45,545 nt of DNA. Origin: Solirubrobacter deserti. GTDB taxonomy: Bacteria; Actinomycetota; Thermoleophilia; Solirubrobacterales; Solirubrobacteraceae. The stretch lies in the NCBI RefSeq assembly GCF_027587175.1, contig NZ_JAPCID010000055.1, forward strand, positions 1-45,545. Reading direction: 5' to 3'. Shown in pieces: positions 14,575 through 23,536 of this stretch. The translations under genes and the position numbers were made by a program. A model generated the notes under the pieces. That model was not told where the DNA came from and ran no database searches. It was given only the letters and a program-made list of their open reading frames with translations. Positions within the stretch are counted from its first letter, which is position 1; the number at the start of each line of letters is the position of its first letter.

Positions 14575-16758
14575 TTACAGCCGGAAGGTGGAGACGAGCT
14601 CCTCCAACTCGGCCGCGGTGCCCCCCAGCTCCTGCGCCCACGCCGGGATCTCCTGCGTCGTAGCGCTCGTCTGCTGGGTCGTGGCCGAGACCTGCTCGCT
14701 CGAAGCGCTCGCCGACTCGGCGACCGTAGCCACGCCGACGACATCGTCGGCGATCTGGTTGGCGTCCAGCGACAGCGCCTCGACAGCGCCGGCGATGTCC
14801 GCGGCCCGCGCCGTGACCTCGTCGACGGCGGCGCCGATGGCCTCGAACGCCGCGCGGGCGCGCTCGACCGTCTGCGTGCCACCCTCGGTGCGCTCGGCCG
14901 TATCGGCCACCATCGCGACGACGTCGGTCGTCTCGCGCTGGATCTCGCTGATCAGGCCCGCGATCTCGCCGGCGGCGGACTGCGACTCCTCGGCCAGCTT
15001 GCGGACCTCCTCGGCGACGACCGCGAAGCCGCGGCCCTGCTCGCCGGCCCGCGCGGCCTCGATCGCGGCGTTGAGCGCGAGCAGGTTGGTCTGCTCGGCG
15101 AGGCCGGTGATCGTGGTCACGATGCCGCCGATCTTCTCGGACTTGGCGGCCAGCGTCTCGATCGCGCCGGTCACGCCGCTCGCGGACTCCGCCAGGCCGC
15201 TCATCGCGTCCGACGCCTGACCGGCGGCGACGAGGCCCTCGGTGGCCATCGTCTTGGCCTGTTCGGCCTGGCCGGCGGCCTCGTGCGCCCGCTCGGCGCT
15301 GTCACGTGCCGTGCCGGCGACCCGCTCGGCGGCCTCGCGGACGGCTTCGACCTTCTGGACCTGCACGTTGGTGCCCTCGGCGACCTCGCCGATCGCGACC
15401 GCGATCTCCTGGATCGCGCGGCCGGCCTCGTCGGAGGTGCCGGCCATCTGGCGGGAGGCGTCGCTGACGCCCGTCGCCGTCGAGTGCACGCGGCCGACGA
15501 TGCCACGCAGGTCGTCGACGAGGCGGTTGAACGCGGCCCCGAGCACGTCCTTCTCCGAGCGCGGCTCCACGTGCACCGTCAGGTCGCCACCCGCGACGGC
15601 CTCGGCGGCGACGGCCTTCTCGCGCAGGTACTCGACGATGCGCTCGAACGAAGCGGCCAGGCGGCCGACCTCGTCGTTGGTCTTGACGTCGATCTGCACG
15701 TCCACGTCGCCCTCGGCCACGCGTTCGGCGGCCTCGGTGACGGTGCGGATCGGCTTGGTGAGGCGGTTGGCGACCAGCACGATCACCAGGCTGATGAGCA
15801 GCAGCGCGATCACGCCGACGAGCAAGAGGGTGTTCCGCAGGCTCTTGACCGGGGCGAGGACCTCAGACTGCGGCACCGAGGTGAGGAAGCTCCAGCCGGC
15901 GGAGTCGATCTTGGACCAGGTGAGGACGACATCCTTGCCCGTGAACGGGTCCTTGGTCTCGATCTGGCCGCTCTTGCCGGCCGCGATCGAGTCGGCGACC
16001 TGCTTGAGCTCGGCGTTCTTGGTCTTGGCGGCGAGCTCGGCGAGGCTGACCTTGCCGGTCTGGTTCTTGTCGGGGCTGGCGATCAGGACGCCCTTGGCCG
16101 ACGTCGCGAACGCGTAGCCGGTGTCGTAGAACTTCAGCTTGCCCATCTCGCTGTCGATCAGCGCGAGCGTGTTGGCGGTGCCGGCGTACCCGACGACCTT
16201 GCCGCCGCGCTGCACGGCCGCCTGGTAGGTCACGTACATCGTGCCTTCGTAGGCCGCGGGCTCCTGGACGCCGGGCTTCGGGTCCTTGGCGAACGCGGCC
16301 GCGCCCGTGGGGCCGTCCTTGCTGGCGGTGACGTTGAGCTTGCCCTTCTCGTCGAGCGCGACGCTCGGCTGGAAGGAGCCGTCGGCGAGGGTGGCGGGCT
16401 GGCCGGCGGCCTTCGCGTCCGAGCCGAACGAGTTCGGGAGCAGACCACCGAAGACGGCGACGACGCTGCCCTTGGCAGCGGTCTGGAGCGCCGTCATGCC
16501 GGCGACGGCGTCGGCGCGGCTGTTGCTGGTGGAGAGGATGAGGGCCGCGCTGTTGGCGATGTTCTGCACGCCGGCGACGGCGGCGTCGACCTTGGCGGAC
16601 TCGACCGCGGTGCGCTGCGTGAGCTCGGCGTACGCGGACTTCTCCTGCGCGGATGACGCGCGGGAGATGGCGATGAAGGTCACCGCGGCGAGCGCCACGA
16701 TGACCGGCAGGAGGATAAGCGCGAGCATCTTCGCGCGCAGGGATTGGATCTTCGGCAT
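14575..16758 (-). CDS. Methyl-accepting chemotaxis protein with Cache-like sensor and tandem HAMP
   Basis: 727 residues from the ATG at 16758; a longer frame from a TTG at 16788 would start inside the likely promoter. Transmembrane helix 1 is at about residues 10-32. A periplasmic Cache-like sensor domain follows to about residue 305, then helix 2 and two consecutive HAMP units ([19 protein letters not shown] and [19 protein letters not shown]). The cytoplasmic signalling hairpin has the canonical tip [20 protein letters not shown]. No C-terminal CheR-docking pentapeptide is seen. It would pass a ligand signal to CheA/CheW; no che or flagellar genes are in the window. A FliA/WhiG-like promoter lies just upstream. 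Confidence 0.93.
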   Translation of the reverse strand: MPKIQSLRAKMLALILLPVIVALAAVTFIAISRASSAQEKSAYAELTQRTAVESAKVDAAVAGVQNIANSAALILSTSNSRADAVAGMTALQTAAKGSVVAVFGGLLPNSFGSDAKAAGQPATLADGSFQPSVALDEKGKLNVTASKDGPTGAAAFAKDPKPGVQEPAAYEGTMYVTYQAAVQRGGKVVGYAGTANTLALIDSEMGKLKFYDTGYAFATSAKGVLIASPDKNQTGKVSLAELAAKTKNAELKQVADSIAAGKSGQIETKDPFTGKDVVLTWSKIDSAGWSFLTSVPQSEVLAPVKSLRNTLLLVGVIALLLISLVIVLVANRLTKPIRTVTEAAERVAEGDVDVQIDVKTNDEVGRLAASFERIVEYLREKAVAAEAVAGGDLTVHVEPRSEKDVLGAAFNRLVDDLRGIVGRVHSTATGVSDASRQMAGTSDEAGRAIQEIAVAIGEVAEGTNVQVQKVEAVREAAERVAGTARDSAERAHEAAGQAEQAKTMATEGLVAAGQASDAMSGLAESASGVTGAIETLAAKSEKIGGIVTTITGLAEQTNLLALNAAIEAARAGEQGRGFAVVAEEVRKLAEESQSAAGEIAGLISEIQRETTDVVAMVADTAERTEGGTQTVERARAAFEAIGAAVDEVTARAADIAGAVEALSLDANQIADDVVGVATVAESASASSEQVSATTQQTSATTQEIPAWAQELGGTAAELEELVSTFRL

Positions 16759-16768
16759 GGCCTCCCAG

Positions 16769-16795
16769 CAATCGGAGGCGGTGGTCAAAACTTGA
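16769..16795 (-). promoter_or_regulatory. Candidate FliA/WhiG-type promoter of the chemoreceptor gene
   Basis: On the minus strand TCAAGTTT, 11 nt, TCCGATTG, ending 10 nt before the ATG. The sigma-28 consensus is TAAAGTTT-N11-GCCGATAA: 7/8 match in the -35 part, 5/8 in the -10 part, exact spacing. Chemoreceptors are usual sigma-28 targets. Confidence 0.4.
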
Positions 16796-16823
16796 CGGAT
16801 TGGCCGTATCGGGGCGACGATCG

Positions 16824-18488
16824 TCAGCCCTGGTACATGGCGTCGATCTCGCCCGCGAACTTGTCCATGATCGGGCGCCGCTTGAGCTTCATCGTCGGGG
16901 TCAGCTCATCTCCACCGGGAACCCAGTCGTCGTTCAGGATCGTCCAGCGCTTGATCTGTTCCGGACGGGAGAGTCCGGAGTTCGCGGCCTCGACCGCCTC
17001 GGCCACGACCGCTGCGTGATCTTCGACCGCGGCTGCGTAGTCGGGGTCGAGCACGATCAGTGCGACGTTGTACGGACGCCCGTCGCCCACGACGCACGCC
17101 TGGCCGATCAGCGGCGAGGCGCCCTTGAGCGCCGCCTCGATGTTCGCGGGCGACATGTTCTTGCCCGCGGCGTTGATGATCAGCTCCTTCTTGCGGTCGA
17201 TGATCGTGACGTAGCCGTCCTCGTCGATCGTCGCCACGTCGCCCGTGTGCAGCCAGCCCTCCTCGTCGAGCGCCTCCGCGGTCTTGTCCGGCAGGTTGCG
17301 GTAGCCGACCATCACGACCTTCGAGCGCGCGAGCAGCTCCCCGTCCTCGGCGAGCTTGAGCTCCACGCCCGGTGACGGCAGCCCGACGGTCCCGATCTTG
17401 ATCCGTTCCTCCGGGTTCGACGCACCCGCGCCGCACGTCTCGCTCATCCCCCAGATCTCGGCCAGCGGGACGCCGATGGCGTGGAAGAAGACGAGCACCT
17501 CGCGCGGCGTCGGCGCGGCGCCGACGTTGACCAGCCGTGCCTCGTCGAGCCCGATCGCCGCCCGCAGCGGCCCGAACAGCTGCTCTTCGCCGAGCTCGAC
17601 CGCCGACTCCAGGGCGTCCGGGACCGGCTCGCCCGCCTGCCGCAGCTCCACCACCTGCTTGGCGGCGGTGAGGACCTTCTCTGCCTGCTCGTTGCCCGCC
17701 AGCTTCGTCTCGATGCCGGCCTTGAGCTTCTCCCACACGCGCGGGACGGCGAAGAACCACGTCGGCTTGACCAGCGGCAGGAACTCGCCGATCCGGCGCG
17801 GGTCCGGGCAGGTCGTGATCGTCATGCCGTAGACGATCGGCAGGTAGTGATGGGCGGTGCGCTCGGCCACATGCGCGCTCGGCAGCCAGGAGATGATGCG
17901 CGAGCCGTCCGGGAAGCCGACGCGCTTCTCCACCGCGTCGACGGCCGCCATCTCGTTCGCGTGCGAGAGCTGCACGCCCTTGGGCGGACCGGTCGTGCCG
18001 GACGTGTAGATGATCGTGAGGATGTCGTCGGGCTGGACCGCGCGCCAGTCGGGCTGGAAGCCCGGCACGGCGTACCCGTCCATCTCCTCGACCGTGAGCA
18101 CGTACTCGACCAGCGGCGCGACCGCGTCCTTGAACGGCGCCTCGACGATCGCCACCCGCGCCGCGGCGTCCTTGATCACGTACGCGATCTGGTCGGGCGC
18201 GGAGGTCAGATAGATCGAGAACGGCGTGGCGCCCAGCATCGTCGCCGCCAGGTCGGCGACCATGAACTCCGGCCGGTTGGAGATCATCAACGCGACTGTG
18301 TCCCCGCGCGTGACGCCGAGCTTGGCCAGGCCGCCCGCGAAGGCGTCCACCTTCGCCTCCAGCTCGGCCCACGTCCAGGCGATCTCGTCGCCGGCGGTAC
18401 GGACCGCGATGCGGTCCGCGTTGTCCTCGACGGTCAGCCGAAAGGCCTCGGCGATCGTCGCCGCGTGCACTGCGCGTCGCTCCCCCAT
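16824..18488 (-). CDS. Long-chain acyl-CoA synthetase (AMP-forming)
   Basis: 554 residues. It activates a fatty acid with ATP to acyl-AMP and then acyl-CoA. The P-loop-like motif is [18 protein letters not shown], the adenine-binding region [10 protein letters not shown], and the hinge [18 protein letters not shown] followed by [17 protein letters not shown]; all are as in FadD15-type enzymes. The ATG has a TAACGT box 6 nt upstream and no Shine-Dalgarno. It stands alone between rseP and the chemoreceptor. Chain-length preference is unknown. Confidence 0.93.
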   Translation of the reverse strand: MGERRAVHAATIAEAFRLTVEDNADRIAVRTAGDEIAWTWAELEAKVDAFAGGLAKLGVTRGDTVALMISNRPEFMVADLAATMLGATPFSIYLTSAPDQIAYVIKDAAARVAIVEAPFKDAVAPLVEYVLTVEEMDGYAVPGFQPDWRAVQPDDILTIIYTSGTTGPPKGVQLSHANEMAAVDAVEKRVGFPDGSRIISWLPSAHVAERTAHHYLPIVYGMTITTCPDPRRIGEFLPLVKPTWFFAVPRVWEKLKAGIETKLAGNEQAEKVLTAAKQVVELRQAGEPVPDALESAVELGEEQLFGPLRAAIGLDEARLVNVGAAPTPREVLVFFHAIGVPLAEIWGMSETCGAGASNPEERIKIGTVGLPSPGVELKLAEDGELLARSKVVMVGYRNLPDKTAEALDEEGWLHTGDVATIDEDGYVTIIDRKKELIINAAGKNMSPANIEAALKGASPLIGQACVVGDGRPYNVALIVLDPDYAAAVEDHAAVVAEAVEAANSGLSRPEQIKRWTILNDDWVPGGDELTPTMKLKRRPIMDKFAGEIDAMYQG

Positions 18489-18494
18489 AGGGGG

Positions 18495-18500
18495 ACGTTA
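18495..18500 (-). promoter_or_regulatory. Possible -10 box of the acyl-CoA synthetase gene
   Basis: TAACGT on the minus strand, 6 nt before the ATG; part of the leaderless pattern seen across the window. Confidence 0.35.
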
Positions 18501-18542
18501 CAGGAGATCCGCGAAGCGATCTCCAAGCCGAAGTGGGCACGC

Positions 18543-18558
18543 ACCGGCGCTAGCCGGT
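18543..18558. terminator. Hairpin downstream of rseP
   Basis: Perfect 6 bp inverted repeat ACCGGC / GCCGGT with loop GCTA, 18 bp beyond the rseP stop. No T-run. Confidence 0.45.
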
Positions 18559-18576
18559 CGCGCACACCAAGCGCCT

Positions 18577-19647
18577 CTATCGCAGACCGAAGCCGCCGTT
18601 CTGGATTCGGTCGATGTCGTTCGAGAGCCCGATCACGAACAGCATCAGCACGAGCGCGAAGCCGACGAAGCCGGCGCGCTCCATGACGCTGAACGGGATC
18701 GCCTTCCCGCGCACCTTCTCGGCCAGCGCCCAGAAGATGTGGCCGCCGTCGAGCGGCAGGAACGGGAACAGGTTGATCACGCCGAGGCTGAGCGAGATCA
18801 GCGCCAGCACGTACAACGTGACGATCAGGTCCTGCTGCTCGATCGTCTGGCGGGTCGTCTCGTAGCCGCCGACCACGCTGCCGATCTGCTCGCGCTGCTG
18901 GGCGTCGAAGATCCGGGCGATCGTGCTGACCGTGGTGGACGTGACGAACCACATCTCGCTCACGGCCTCCTCGGACGCCCGCACCGGGCCGGCGTCGATC
19001 CGGCTCGCCTCCTGGTCGTAGCCAAAGCCGAACCGGTTGCGCTTGAGCTCGCGGTCGTAGAACGTGTTGCCGGTGACCGTCAGCTCGCGCCCGTCGCGCT
19101 CGATCGTGAACGAGACCTCGCCGCCGTTGGCGTGCGAGTTGACGGCGTTGGTGACGTCGCGCACCTGGTCCTGGTAGGGGCCGGTGAGACGCTTGTCGTC
19201 GACGGCGAGCACCTTGTCGCCGGGCTCGAGCTTGCCCGCAGCGGGCTGGCCGGCCGCGACGGTTCCGACCACGAGCGGCGGCTCCACCGGGCCGCGCGCC
19301 ATGAACACGCAGGCCATGATCACGAACGCCAGGACGATGTTGACGGCGGGCCCGGCGCCGATCACGACGATCCGCTTCCACACCGGCTGGCGGTAGTACG
19401 CGCGGTGGGCGTGCTCCGGCGGGATGTCCTCCGCCGGGTTCATGCCCGTGATCTTCACGTAGCCGCCCAGTGGGATCGCGCCGATCGCGTACTCGGTCTC
19501 GCCGCGCTTGCGCTTGGCCAGCAGCGGCGGGAAGAACAGGCTGAAGCGCTCGACCCGCATCCCGACGGCCTTGGCCGCGAAGAAGTGGCCCGCCTCGTGC
19601 AGGATGATCAGGACGGCGAAGCCCAGGAAGGCGAGCAGCCAGCTCAT
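18577..19647 (-). CDS. rseP: Site-2 protease, RseP/MraY-neighbour M50 family
   Basis: 356 residues, integral membrane. The first helix holds the zinc site H17-E18-x2-H21 (ILHEAGHFFAAK), and the third zinc ligand lies in NLFPFLPLDGGHIFW near the C-terminus. A PDZ domain lies between (about residues 125-210, LEPGDKVLAVDDKRLTGP). The family cuts anti-sigma factors and signal-peptide remnants within the membrane. The ATG directly follows the dxr stop, the usual dxr-rseP pairing. The RskA-like protein at the left edge is the type of substrate such a protease handles in other actinobacteria; this link is only a suggestion. Confidence 0.95.
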   Translation of the reverse strand: MSWLLAFLGFAVLIILHEAGHFFAAKAVGMRVERFSLFFPPLLAKRKRGETEYAIGAIPLGGYVKITGMNPAEDIPPEHAHRAYYRQPVWKRIVVIGAGPAVNIVLAFVIMACVFMARGPVEPPLVVGTVAAGQPAAGKLEPGDKVLAVDDKRLTGPYQDQVRDVTNAVNSHANGGEVSFTIERDGRELTVTGNTFYDRELKRNRFGFGYDQEASRIDAGPVRASEEAVSEMWFVTSTTVSTIARIFDAQQREQIGSVVGGYETTRQTIEQQDLIVTLYVLALISLSLGVINLFPFLPLDGGHIFWALAEKVRGKAIPFSVMERAGFVGFALVLMLFVIGLSNDIDRIQNGGFGLR

Positions 19648-20796
19648 TTACGCGTGTACTCCTTCGATCAGCTCGGCGGCGATCTCGCGCGCCTCGGCGT
19701 CGGTCACGTAGAGCGCCTCGAAGTCGTGCACACGGCGCGATCCGAGCTCGTCCAGCACGCCCTCGATGACCTGCGGGATGCCGGCGAACGACAGGCGGCC
19801 GTTGAGGAAGGCGTGGACGGCGACCTCGTTGGCGGCGTTGAGCGCGCACGGCGCGGTGCCGCCCGCAATCCCGGCCTCGCGCGCCAGGCGCAGGCACGGG
19901 AACGTTTCCAGGTCGGGCGCCTCGAAGTCCAGGCGGCCCAGCTCGACCAGGTCCAACGGCTTGATCGGCAGGTCGGCGCGATCCGGGTGGTGCAGCGCGT
20001 AGCCGATGGCGACGCGCATGTCCGGATAGCCCATGTGGGCCTTCGTCGAGCCGTCGCACAGCTGCACAAGGGCGTGGATGATCGACTGCGGGTGGACGAC
20101 CACGTCGATCTTGTCGTAGGGCGTCCCGAAGAGATGGTGGGCCTCCATGACCTCCAGGCCCTTGTTCATCAGCGTCGCGCTGTCGATCGTGATCTTGCCG
20201 CCCATCCGCCACGTCGGGTGGTTCAGGGCTTCCTCGACCGTGATGTTCTGCAGGTCCTTGCGGCCGCGGAACGGGCCGCCGGATGCCGTCAGGATGAGCT
20301 TGTCCACCACGCCGGGCGGCTCGCCCGTGAGCAGGTGGTGGATCGCGGTGTGCTCGGAGTCGATGGGGATCAACCGCGCGCCCGTGGCCTCGGCCAGCGC
20401 GGTCACCAGCTCGCCGCCGACGACGAGCGACTCCTTGTTGGCGAGCGCGACGTCCATCCCCTCGGTGAGGGCGACGATCGTCGGGCCGAGGCCGGCGGAG
20501 CCGACGATGCTGTTGAGCACGAGGTCGGCACCGGACTCGGCGACGAGCCGGACCAGGCCCTCGGGGCCGGCGAGCACCTCGCCGCCGGTCCAGCTCTCGG
20601 CGGCGCGCGCGGCGGCGTCGGAGTCGGTCAGCGCGATGCGCGTGACGCCGCGTTCGATGGCCTGCTGAACGAGCGGGAGGTGGTTGCTCCCGGCGGACAG
20701 GCCGACGATCTCGAACTGCTCGGGCGCGCGCTTGACGACGTCGAGCGCTTGGGTGCCGATGGAGCCGGTCGAGCCCAGGATGAGGAGCCGCTTCAC
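19648..20796 (-). CDS. dxr: 1-deoxy-D-xylulose 5-phosphate reductoisomerase
   Basis: 382 residues, normal length. It converts DXP to MEP with NADPH, the committed step of the MEP isoprenoid pathway. The Rossmann motif GSTGSIGTQALDVV is at the N-terminus, and the metal and substrate site is around IPIDSEHTAI with the following serine/lysine loop (LTASGGPFRGR). It is adjacent to rseP with no gap, so both are surely co-transcribed. In most bacteria cdsA lies directly upstream; here three accessory genes and DUF6328 intervene. Confidence 0.97.
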   Translation of the reverse strand: MKRLLILGSTGSIGTQALDVVKRAPEQFEIVGLSAGSNHLPLVQQAIERGVTRIALTDSDAAARAAESWTGGEVLAGPEGLVRLVAESGADLVLNSIVGSAGLGPTIVALTEGMDVALANKESLVVGGELVTALAEATGARLIPIDSEHTAIHHLLTGEPPGVVDKLILTASGGPFRGRKDLQNITVEEALNHPTWRMGGKITIDSATLMNKGLEVMEAHHLFGTPYDKIDVVVHPQSIIHALVQLCDGSTKAHMGYPDMRVAIGYALHHPDRADLPIKPLDLVELGRLDFEAPDLETFPCLRLAREAGIAGGTAPCALNAANEVAVHAFLNGRLSFAGIPQVIEGVLDELGSRRVHDFEALYVTDAEAREIAAELIEGVHA

Positions 20797-20833
20797 GACG
20801 CCTCAGTGTGGCAGGGGCCAGGTTTGCCGCGGA

Positions 20834-20839
20834 TAAGGT
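20834..20839 (+). promoter_or_regulatory. Probable -10 box of the methyltransferase gene
   Basis: TAAGGT ending 8 nt before the GTG at 20848, with no Shine-Dalgarno sequence; fits a leaderless transcript. Confidence 0.4.
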
Positions 20840-20847
20840 TCGCGCCC

Positions 20848-21516
20848 GTGACGCACTTCGAAGAGCAGGCCGCCGACTGGCTGGCGTGGGCGCGCACGCC
20901 GGACCACGACGACTACTGGAGCTACCGGGACGCGTTCTTCGAGCTGGTGCCGCCGCCGGGCCGCGCCACGCTCGAGGTGGGCTGCGGCGAGGGGCGCGTC
21001 TGCCGCGACCTGGCGGCACGCGGTCACGACGTGACCGGGATCGACACGTCCTTGACGCTCCTGCGCGCCGCGGCCGAGGCCCATCCGGAGGGCACCTACG
21101 CGGTCGCCGACGCGGCGGCGCTGCCGTTCGAGGACGGCACCTTCGACCTCGTGGTCGCTTACAACTCGCTGATGGACATGGAGGACATGCCCGGCGCGGT
21201 GCGCGAGGCCGAGCGGGTGCTGGCGCCGGGCGGCGCGTTGTGCGTGTGCATCACCAACCCCGTGGCCGACTTGCTGCGACCGGCCGGCGACGGCTACACG
21301 CTCGCGCGGCCCTACAGCGAGGAAGGCGTCTTCGAGGGCACCTTCTACCGCAACGACCTGACGATGCACTTCCGCGGCTGGACGCGGCCACTGGAGTCCT
21401 ACGCGCGCGCGTTGGAGGCCGTGGGCCTGCGGATCGAGGCGTTGCGGGAGCCGGTCCCGCCGCGTGAGCGGGGGCAGCTGCTTCCGTCGTTCGTCATGTG
21501 GCGAGCTGCCCGCTGA
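20848..21516 (+). CDS. SAM-dependent methyltransferase (class I)
   Basis: 222 residues from a GTG. The reading frame is open far upstream, antisense to dxr, but homology-like sequence begins only at THFEEQAADWLAW. Motif I is LEVGCGEGRVCRDLA, with GHDVTGIDTS as the acidic loop, DAAALPFEDGTFDLVV as motif II and VLAPGGALCVCI as motif III. This is the Methyltransf_11 pattern of small-molecule methyltransferases. The substrate is unknown. It is divergent from dxr and convergent with the PfpI gene, and is part of the cassette between cdsA and dxr. Confidence 0.82.
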   Translation: MTHFEEQAADWLAWARTPDHDDYWSYRDAFFELVPPPGRATLEVGCGEGRVCRDLAARGHDVTGIDTSLTLLRAAAEAHPEGTYAVADAAALPFEDGTFDLVVAYNSLMDMEDMPGAVREAERVLAPGGALCVCITNPVADLLRPAGDGYTLARPYSEEGVFEGTFYRNDLTMHFRGWTRPLESYARALEAVGLRIEALREPVPPRERGQLLPSFVMWRAAR

Positions 21517-21537
21517 AACGCCGCTCCCCGGAAGTCC

Positions 21538-21552
21538 TGGCCCCCTGGGCCA
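21538..21552. terminator. Hairpin between convergent methyltransferase and PfpI genes
   Basis: 6 bp inverted repeat TGGCCC / GGGCCA with a 3 nt loop, midway between two convergent stops. No T-run. Confidence 0.4.
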
Positions 21553-21558
21553 TGACTT

Positions 21559-22119
21559 TCACCGAAGCGAGCCCGCAGGGCGAGCTTCGTCCCACTCGAT
21601 CTCGCGCGCGACGGTGGCGGCCTGGTCACCGACGAGGTGGAGCGCCATGTCGATGCCGGCGCTCACGCCCGCGGACGTGAGGATGTCGCCCTCGTCGACG
21701 TAGCGCGCGCCCTCGACGACGTCCGCGCCCGCCTCGCGCAGGTCCTCGATCGCGCTGTGGTGGGTGATCGCCCGGCGGCCGGTGAGCAGGCCGGCGGCGG
21801 CGAGCAGCATCGCCCCGGTGCACACCGACGCGATCCGGCCCTCGCGCTCGCGCAGCTTGGCCGGGATCACGCCGCGCTGCGCCTCGGCGTAGGCGCCGGG
21901 CCCGGAGCGGTCGTTCCAGCCGCCGCCGGGGACGATCAGCAGGTCCGGATCGCCGAGCACGCCGTGCGGGATCACGCGCGCGCCGCCGGACGAGGTCACG
22001 GTGTCGGCCGGCTCGGCCGTGACGAAGCGCGTGTCGAGCCCCGCCGTGCGGAGCACCTCGAACGGGCCGAACGCGTCCAGGTCGTCGAAGCCGTCGAACA
22101 GGAGGATCTCGATCGTCAT
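21559..22119 (-). CDS. DJ-1/PfpI-family protein (isonitrile hydratase-like)
   Basis: 186 residues, single glutamine-amidotransferase-like domain. The nucleophile elbow is SVCTGA with C100, and an acidic residue partner lies in DAFGPFEVL (E21). The family includes isonitrile hydratases and other small-molecule hydrolases or lyases, so the reaction is unassigned. Its C-terminal half (TGAMLLAAAGLLTGRRA, YVDEGDILTSAGVSAG) is strikingly similar to the sensor domain of the divergent GlxA-type regulator 72 bp away. Enzyme and regulator therefore look like products of one ancestral domain. Confidence 0.88.
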   Translation of the reverse strand: MTIEILLFDGFDDLDAFGPFEVLRTAGLDTRFVTAEPADTVTSSGGARVIPHGVLGDPDLLIVPGGGWNDRSGPGAYAEAQRGVIPAKLREREGRIASVCTGAMLLAAAGLLTGRRAITHHSAIEDLREAGADVVEGARYVDEGDILTSAGVSAGIDMALHLVGDQAATVAREIEWDEARPAGSLR

Positions 22120-22161
22120 GCCGGCATCGTCGCGGCGCGCAAGCCGCAGAACGAGTGGCAG

Positions 22162-22172
22162 GAACGCCGTTC
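22162..22172. promoter_or_regulatory. Palindrome between divergent PfpI and GlxA-type genes
   Basis: GAACG-C-CGTTC, a perfect 11 bp palindrome just upstream of the TACGAT box of the regulator gene. Candidate operator for the AraC-type protein. Confidence 0.35.
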
Positions 22173-22177
22173 TCCGT

Positions 22178-22183
22178 TACGAT
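22178..22183 (+). promoter_or_regulatory. Possible -10 box of the GlxA-type regulator gene
   Basis: TACGAT ending 8 nt before the GTG at 22192; no Shine-Dalgarno sequence. Confidence 0.35.
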
Positions 22184-22191
22184 CCAGCCAA

Positions 22192-23124
22192 GTGCACGAA
22201 GTCGCCGTCCTCGCCCTCGACGCGGTCGTCCCGCTCGACCTCGCGATCCCCGCGCAGGTGTTCGGCACCTACGAGGAGACGCCGTACCGCGTGACGGTCT
22301 GCGCCGCGACGCCGTCCGTGCCCACGATGGCGGGCTTCGCGATCACCGCCCAGGCCGGCCTGGAGGCGCTCGCGCACGCGGACACCGTGATCGTCCCGGG
22401 CTTCTCCCCGCACCTGCGCGTCCCGGACGAGCCGGTGCTGGAGGCGCTGCGCGGCGCGCCCGGCCGGATCGTCTCGATCTGCACCGGCGCCTTCGCGCTC
22501 GCGGCCGCGGGACTGCTCGACGGCCGCCGCGCGACGACGCACTGGCGCGACGCCGCCGACCTGATCGCGCGGCACCCGCACGTCAGCGTCGAGCCCGACG
22601 TCCTGTACGTCGACGAGGGCGACGTGCTCACCAGCGCGGGCGTCGCCTCGGGCCTGGACCTGTGCCTGCACATCCTGCGCACCGACCACGGCGCGGATCT
22701 CGCCGCCCGGGTCGCGCGCCGGATCGTCGTCCCGCCGCACCGCGAGGGCGGCCAGGCCCAGTACGTCCAGCAACCGCTGCCCAAGCACCCGGGCGGTTCC
22801 CTCGCCCCCACCCGCGCCTGGGCGCTGCAGCACCTCGAGCGCCCGCTCACCGTCCGTGAGCTCGCCGCCCACGCGCACGTCTCCGAGCGCACCTTCGCCC
22901 GCCGCTTCCAGGCCGAGACGGGCGTCTCACCGCTGCGCTGGCTGCTGTCCGCCCGCGTCGACGCCGCCCGCACCCTGCTCGAGACCACCGCGGCCTCGGT
23001 CGACGACATCGCCGACCGGTGCGGCTTCGGCACCGCCGCGAACCTGCGCAAGCACTTCCACCGCCACCTCTCCACCACGCCGACCGCCTACCGGCGGACG
23101 TTCAGCCGCGCACGAGCGGCCTGA
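22192..23124 (+). CDS. GlxA-family regulator: DJ-1/PfpI sensor fused to AraC HTH
   Basis: 310 residues from a GTG; upstream in-frame codons are antisense to the PfpI gene and are not counted. Residues 1-185 are a DJ-1/PfpI domain with the cysteine elbow SICTGAFALAAAGLLDG. Residues about 205-305 are an AraC-type double helix-turn-helix: LTVRELAAHAHVSERTFARR, then DDIADRCGFGTAANLRKHF. Such proteins typically activate neighbouring catabolic or stress genes on sensing a small molecule. The divergent PfpI gene is the obvious target. The last 23 bp overlap the convergent DUF6328 gene. Confidence 0.92.
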   Translation: MHEVAVLALDAVVPLDLAIPAQVFGTYEETPYRVTVCAATPSVPTMAGFAITAQAGLEALAHADTVIVPGFSPHLRVPDEPVLEALRGAPGRIVSICTGAFALAAAGLLDGRRATTHWRDAADLIARHPHVSVEPDVLYVDEGDVLTSAGVASGLDLCLHILRTDHGADLAARVARRIVVPPHREGGQAQYVQQPLPKHPGGSLAPTRAWALQHLERPLTVRELAAHAHVSERTFARRFQAETGVSPLRWLLSARVDAARTLLETTAASVDDIADRCGFGTAANLRKHFHRHLSTTPTAYRRTFSRARAA

Positions 23125-23536
23125 GAAACCAGAAGACCACGAGCATCAGCCCGATCACAGCCGGGCCGGCGATCACGATCCAGTGCTCGTAGAGGAACGA
23201 CGTGACCATGACCATGGCGAGCACGATCGCGATCGCCAGGCACACCAGGCCGGCGATCAGGTACTTGTTGGCCGACTCGATCACGAACGTGCGGTCGCGC
23301 TGGTGGAAGCGCAGGCGGTGCGTGGCCGACGGCGCGATCAGGAACACGACGGACGCGGCCGTGAACAGCAGCGCGCCGTAGAAGACCGTCTTCTCGAACC
23401 GCGTGATGCGCTCGAAGCCCTGGGCGAACGGGACGGTCAGCAGGAAGGCGAGCAGGAACTGGACGCCGGGAAGCGCGACCCGGAGCTCGTTCAGGAGCTC
23501 CAGCATCTGCCGGTCGCGCTTGTCCTCGTCGTTCAT
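23102..23536 (-). CDS. DUF6328 four-helix membrane protein
   Basis: 144 residues from the ATG at 23534-23536, which overlaps the cdsA stop (ATGA); a longer frame from 23551 is less likely. An N-terminal cytoplasmic segment RQMLELLNELRVALPGVQ is the conserved family signature. Four hydrophobic helices follow, with ITRFEKTVFYGALLF and the loop APSATHRLRFHQRDR between them. DUF6328 proteins are widespread in actinobacteria and have no known function. Translational coupling to cdsA suggests a membrane-lipid link. The 3' end overlaps the convergent regulator gene by 23 bp. Confidence 0.85.
   Translation of the reverse strand: MNDEDKRDRQMLELLNELRVALPGVQFLLAFLLTVPFAQGFERITRFEKTVFYGALLFTAASVVFLIAPSATHRLRFHQRDRTFVIESANKYLIAGLVCLAIAIVLAMVMVTSFLYEHWIVIAGPAVIGLMLVVFWFLRPLVRG

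Noticed and set aside
14167-16656. Plus-strand open frame of over 800 codons
   Set aside because: Mirror of the chemoreceptor gene; Arg/Gly/Leu-rich with no domain.
16759-16788. TTG start for a longer chemoreceptor
   Set aside because: Lies inside the candidate promoter; the ATG at 16758 gives the normal short lead before the first membrane helix.
16789-16823. c-di-GMP riboswitch before the chemoreceptor
   Set aside because: Only 65 bp between genes, too short for the aptamer, and no conserved core was seen.
18226-20847. Very long plus-strand open frame continuous with the methyltransferase
   Set aside because: It is antisense to dxr and rseP, both certain genes; only the part from the GTG at 20848 shows methyltransferase motifs.
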